The notes beneath the pieces were generated by a model, which saw only the letters and a program-made list of their open reading frames with translations, made no database searches and was not told where the DNA came from. Of a stretch of 64,000 nucleotides of DNA, positions 63,545 through 64,000 are shown in pieces (position 1 is the stretch's first letter; every line of letters starts with the position of its first letter). The translations under genes were made by a program, and so were the position numbers. Origin of the DNA: Salvelinus alpinus (lineage: Eukaryota > Chordata > Actinopteri > Salmoniformes > Salmonidae); assembly GCF_045679555.1 (NCBI RefSeq), contig NC_092098.1:14274538-14338537 (forward strand). The letters are read 5' to 3'.

Positions 63545-64000
63545 CTTCTCTGTGTTAGGGAGAGTTCGCGTCCTCTGACAAGTGTCCCCTCCATTAATAC
63601 TGACCAGCTCACCATCAGCAGGTGGAAACGGCGCTGGTGTGTCGGAGCTAAAACACACGTCATACTGCTGGGTAGATTTGGAGTAAGACCAGCTCCCGTC
63701 AGGGTGCGTGGTGATCATTGGGACGCTGTACCTGCTGAAACTGCCATCTGACCTGTGGCATTTTACAGCTATTAAACTGATGAGGATCAGTATAAATATC
63801 ACTGATACTGACACAATGGCGATGAGCAGATACAGATTTAAATCTGAGAAACTCTTCTTCTTCACAGGCAGCTGTCTGAAAGTTGTTTGCATGTCACCTG
63901 TACTTTCAACGACCACAACATCAATAGACACAGTGGCAGACAGGGAAGGTTCTCCACAATCAGACACCAGAATGACCAACAGGTGAGTTTTTAAGTCATT
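63545..64000 (-). CDS. pcdha: Protocadherin alpha variable exon (partial, 5' part outside window)
   Basis: The 3' end of another alpha variable exon: end of EC6 (LVILVSDCGEPSLSATVSID), TM (LYLLIAIVSVSVIFILILIS) and tail ending TLPNTEK at AAG|GTAAGG, phase 0. It differs from the matching part of 58402-60750 by few bases (for example GDMQ for GDTQ, PVKKKS for SVKEES), while flanks after the donor diverge within tens of bases. EC1-EC5 and the promoter lie beyond the right edge. The open frame runs past the donor to 63347. Confidence 0.94.

Overview
The window is vertebrate genomic DNA, almost certainly from a salmonid teleost. It has single-copy exons in large introns and long (CA)n, (TG)n and (GA)n microsatellites. 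It also carries tRNA-derived SINEs, Tc1-like elements with TA target duplications and a hAT element of kinds common in trout and salmon. No bacterial-type gene is present. The real genes all lie on the minus strand and form part of a clustered protocadherin (Pcdh) locus, so transcription runs from right to left.

Layout in transcription order. (1) 64000-58402: Pcdh-alpha variable exons. One is cut by the right edge (63545-64000), one is a deletion relic (61740-62196), and one is intact (58402-60750). (2) 58132-46376: 12 kb of repeats with no exon, beginning with a tandem group of REST/NRSF (RE1)-like sites. (3) 43375-45900: the alpha C2-type variable exon. (4) The three alpha constant exons CE1 (38726-38784, 59 bp), CE2 (32526-32611, 86 bp) and CE3 (28324-28631 coding, to the stop), with splice sites and phases that join correctly. 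(5) 28323-16900: an 11 kb alpha/gamma spacer full of nested transposons and minisatellites. (6) 16682-1: Pcdh-gamma variable exons F (14286-16682), E (11194-13605), a 5' relic D (9803-9988), C (6160-8562), frameshifted B (2823-5232) and A (1-1864, cut by the left edge). The gamma constant exons must lie to the left of the window.

How it works together. Each variable exon encodes a signal peptide, six cadherin (EC) repeats, one membrane helix and a variable cytoplasmic stretch. Each ends at a phase-0 splice donor. In this family each variable exon has its own promoter, one is chosen per allele, and it is spliced to the shared constant exons. The proteins form homophilic recognition units at neuronal surfaces. 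Here each ordinary variable exon, and both relics, have a CGCT-core CSE-like promoter element about 175-235 bp upstream of the ATG. Most also have an RE1-like site about 300-550 bp further upstream, often with widened half-site spacing.

Most notable observations: regularly placed, mostly wide-spaced RE1-like sites, and a tandem group of them 3' of the last ordinary alpha exon; homogenisation of the EC5-cytoplasmic part of the gamma exons; three stages of exon death (single-base frameshift, internal deletion, 5' stub); and several large inverted-repeat or nested mobile elements in the alpha introns and spacers.
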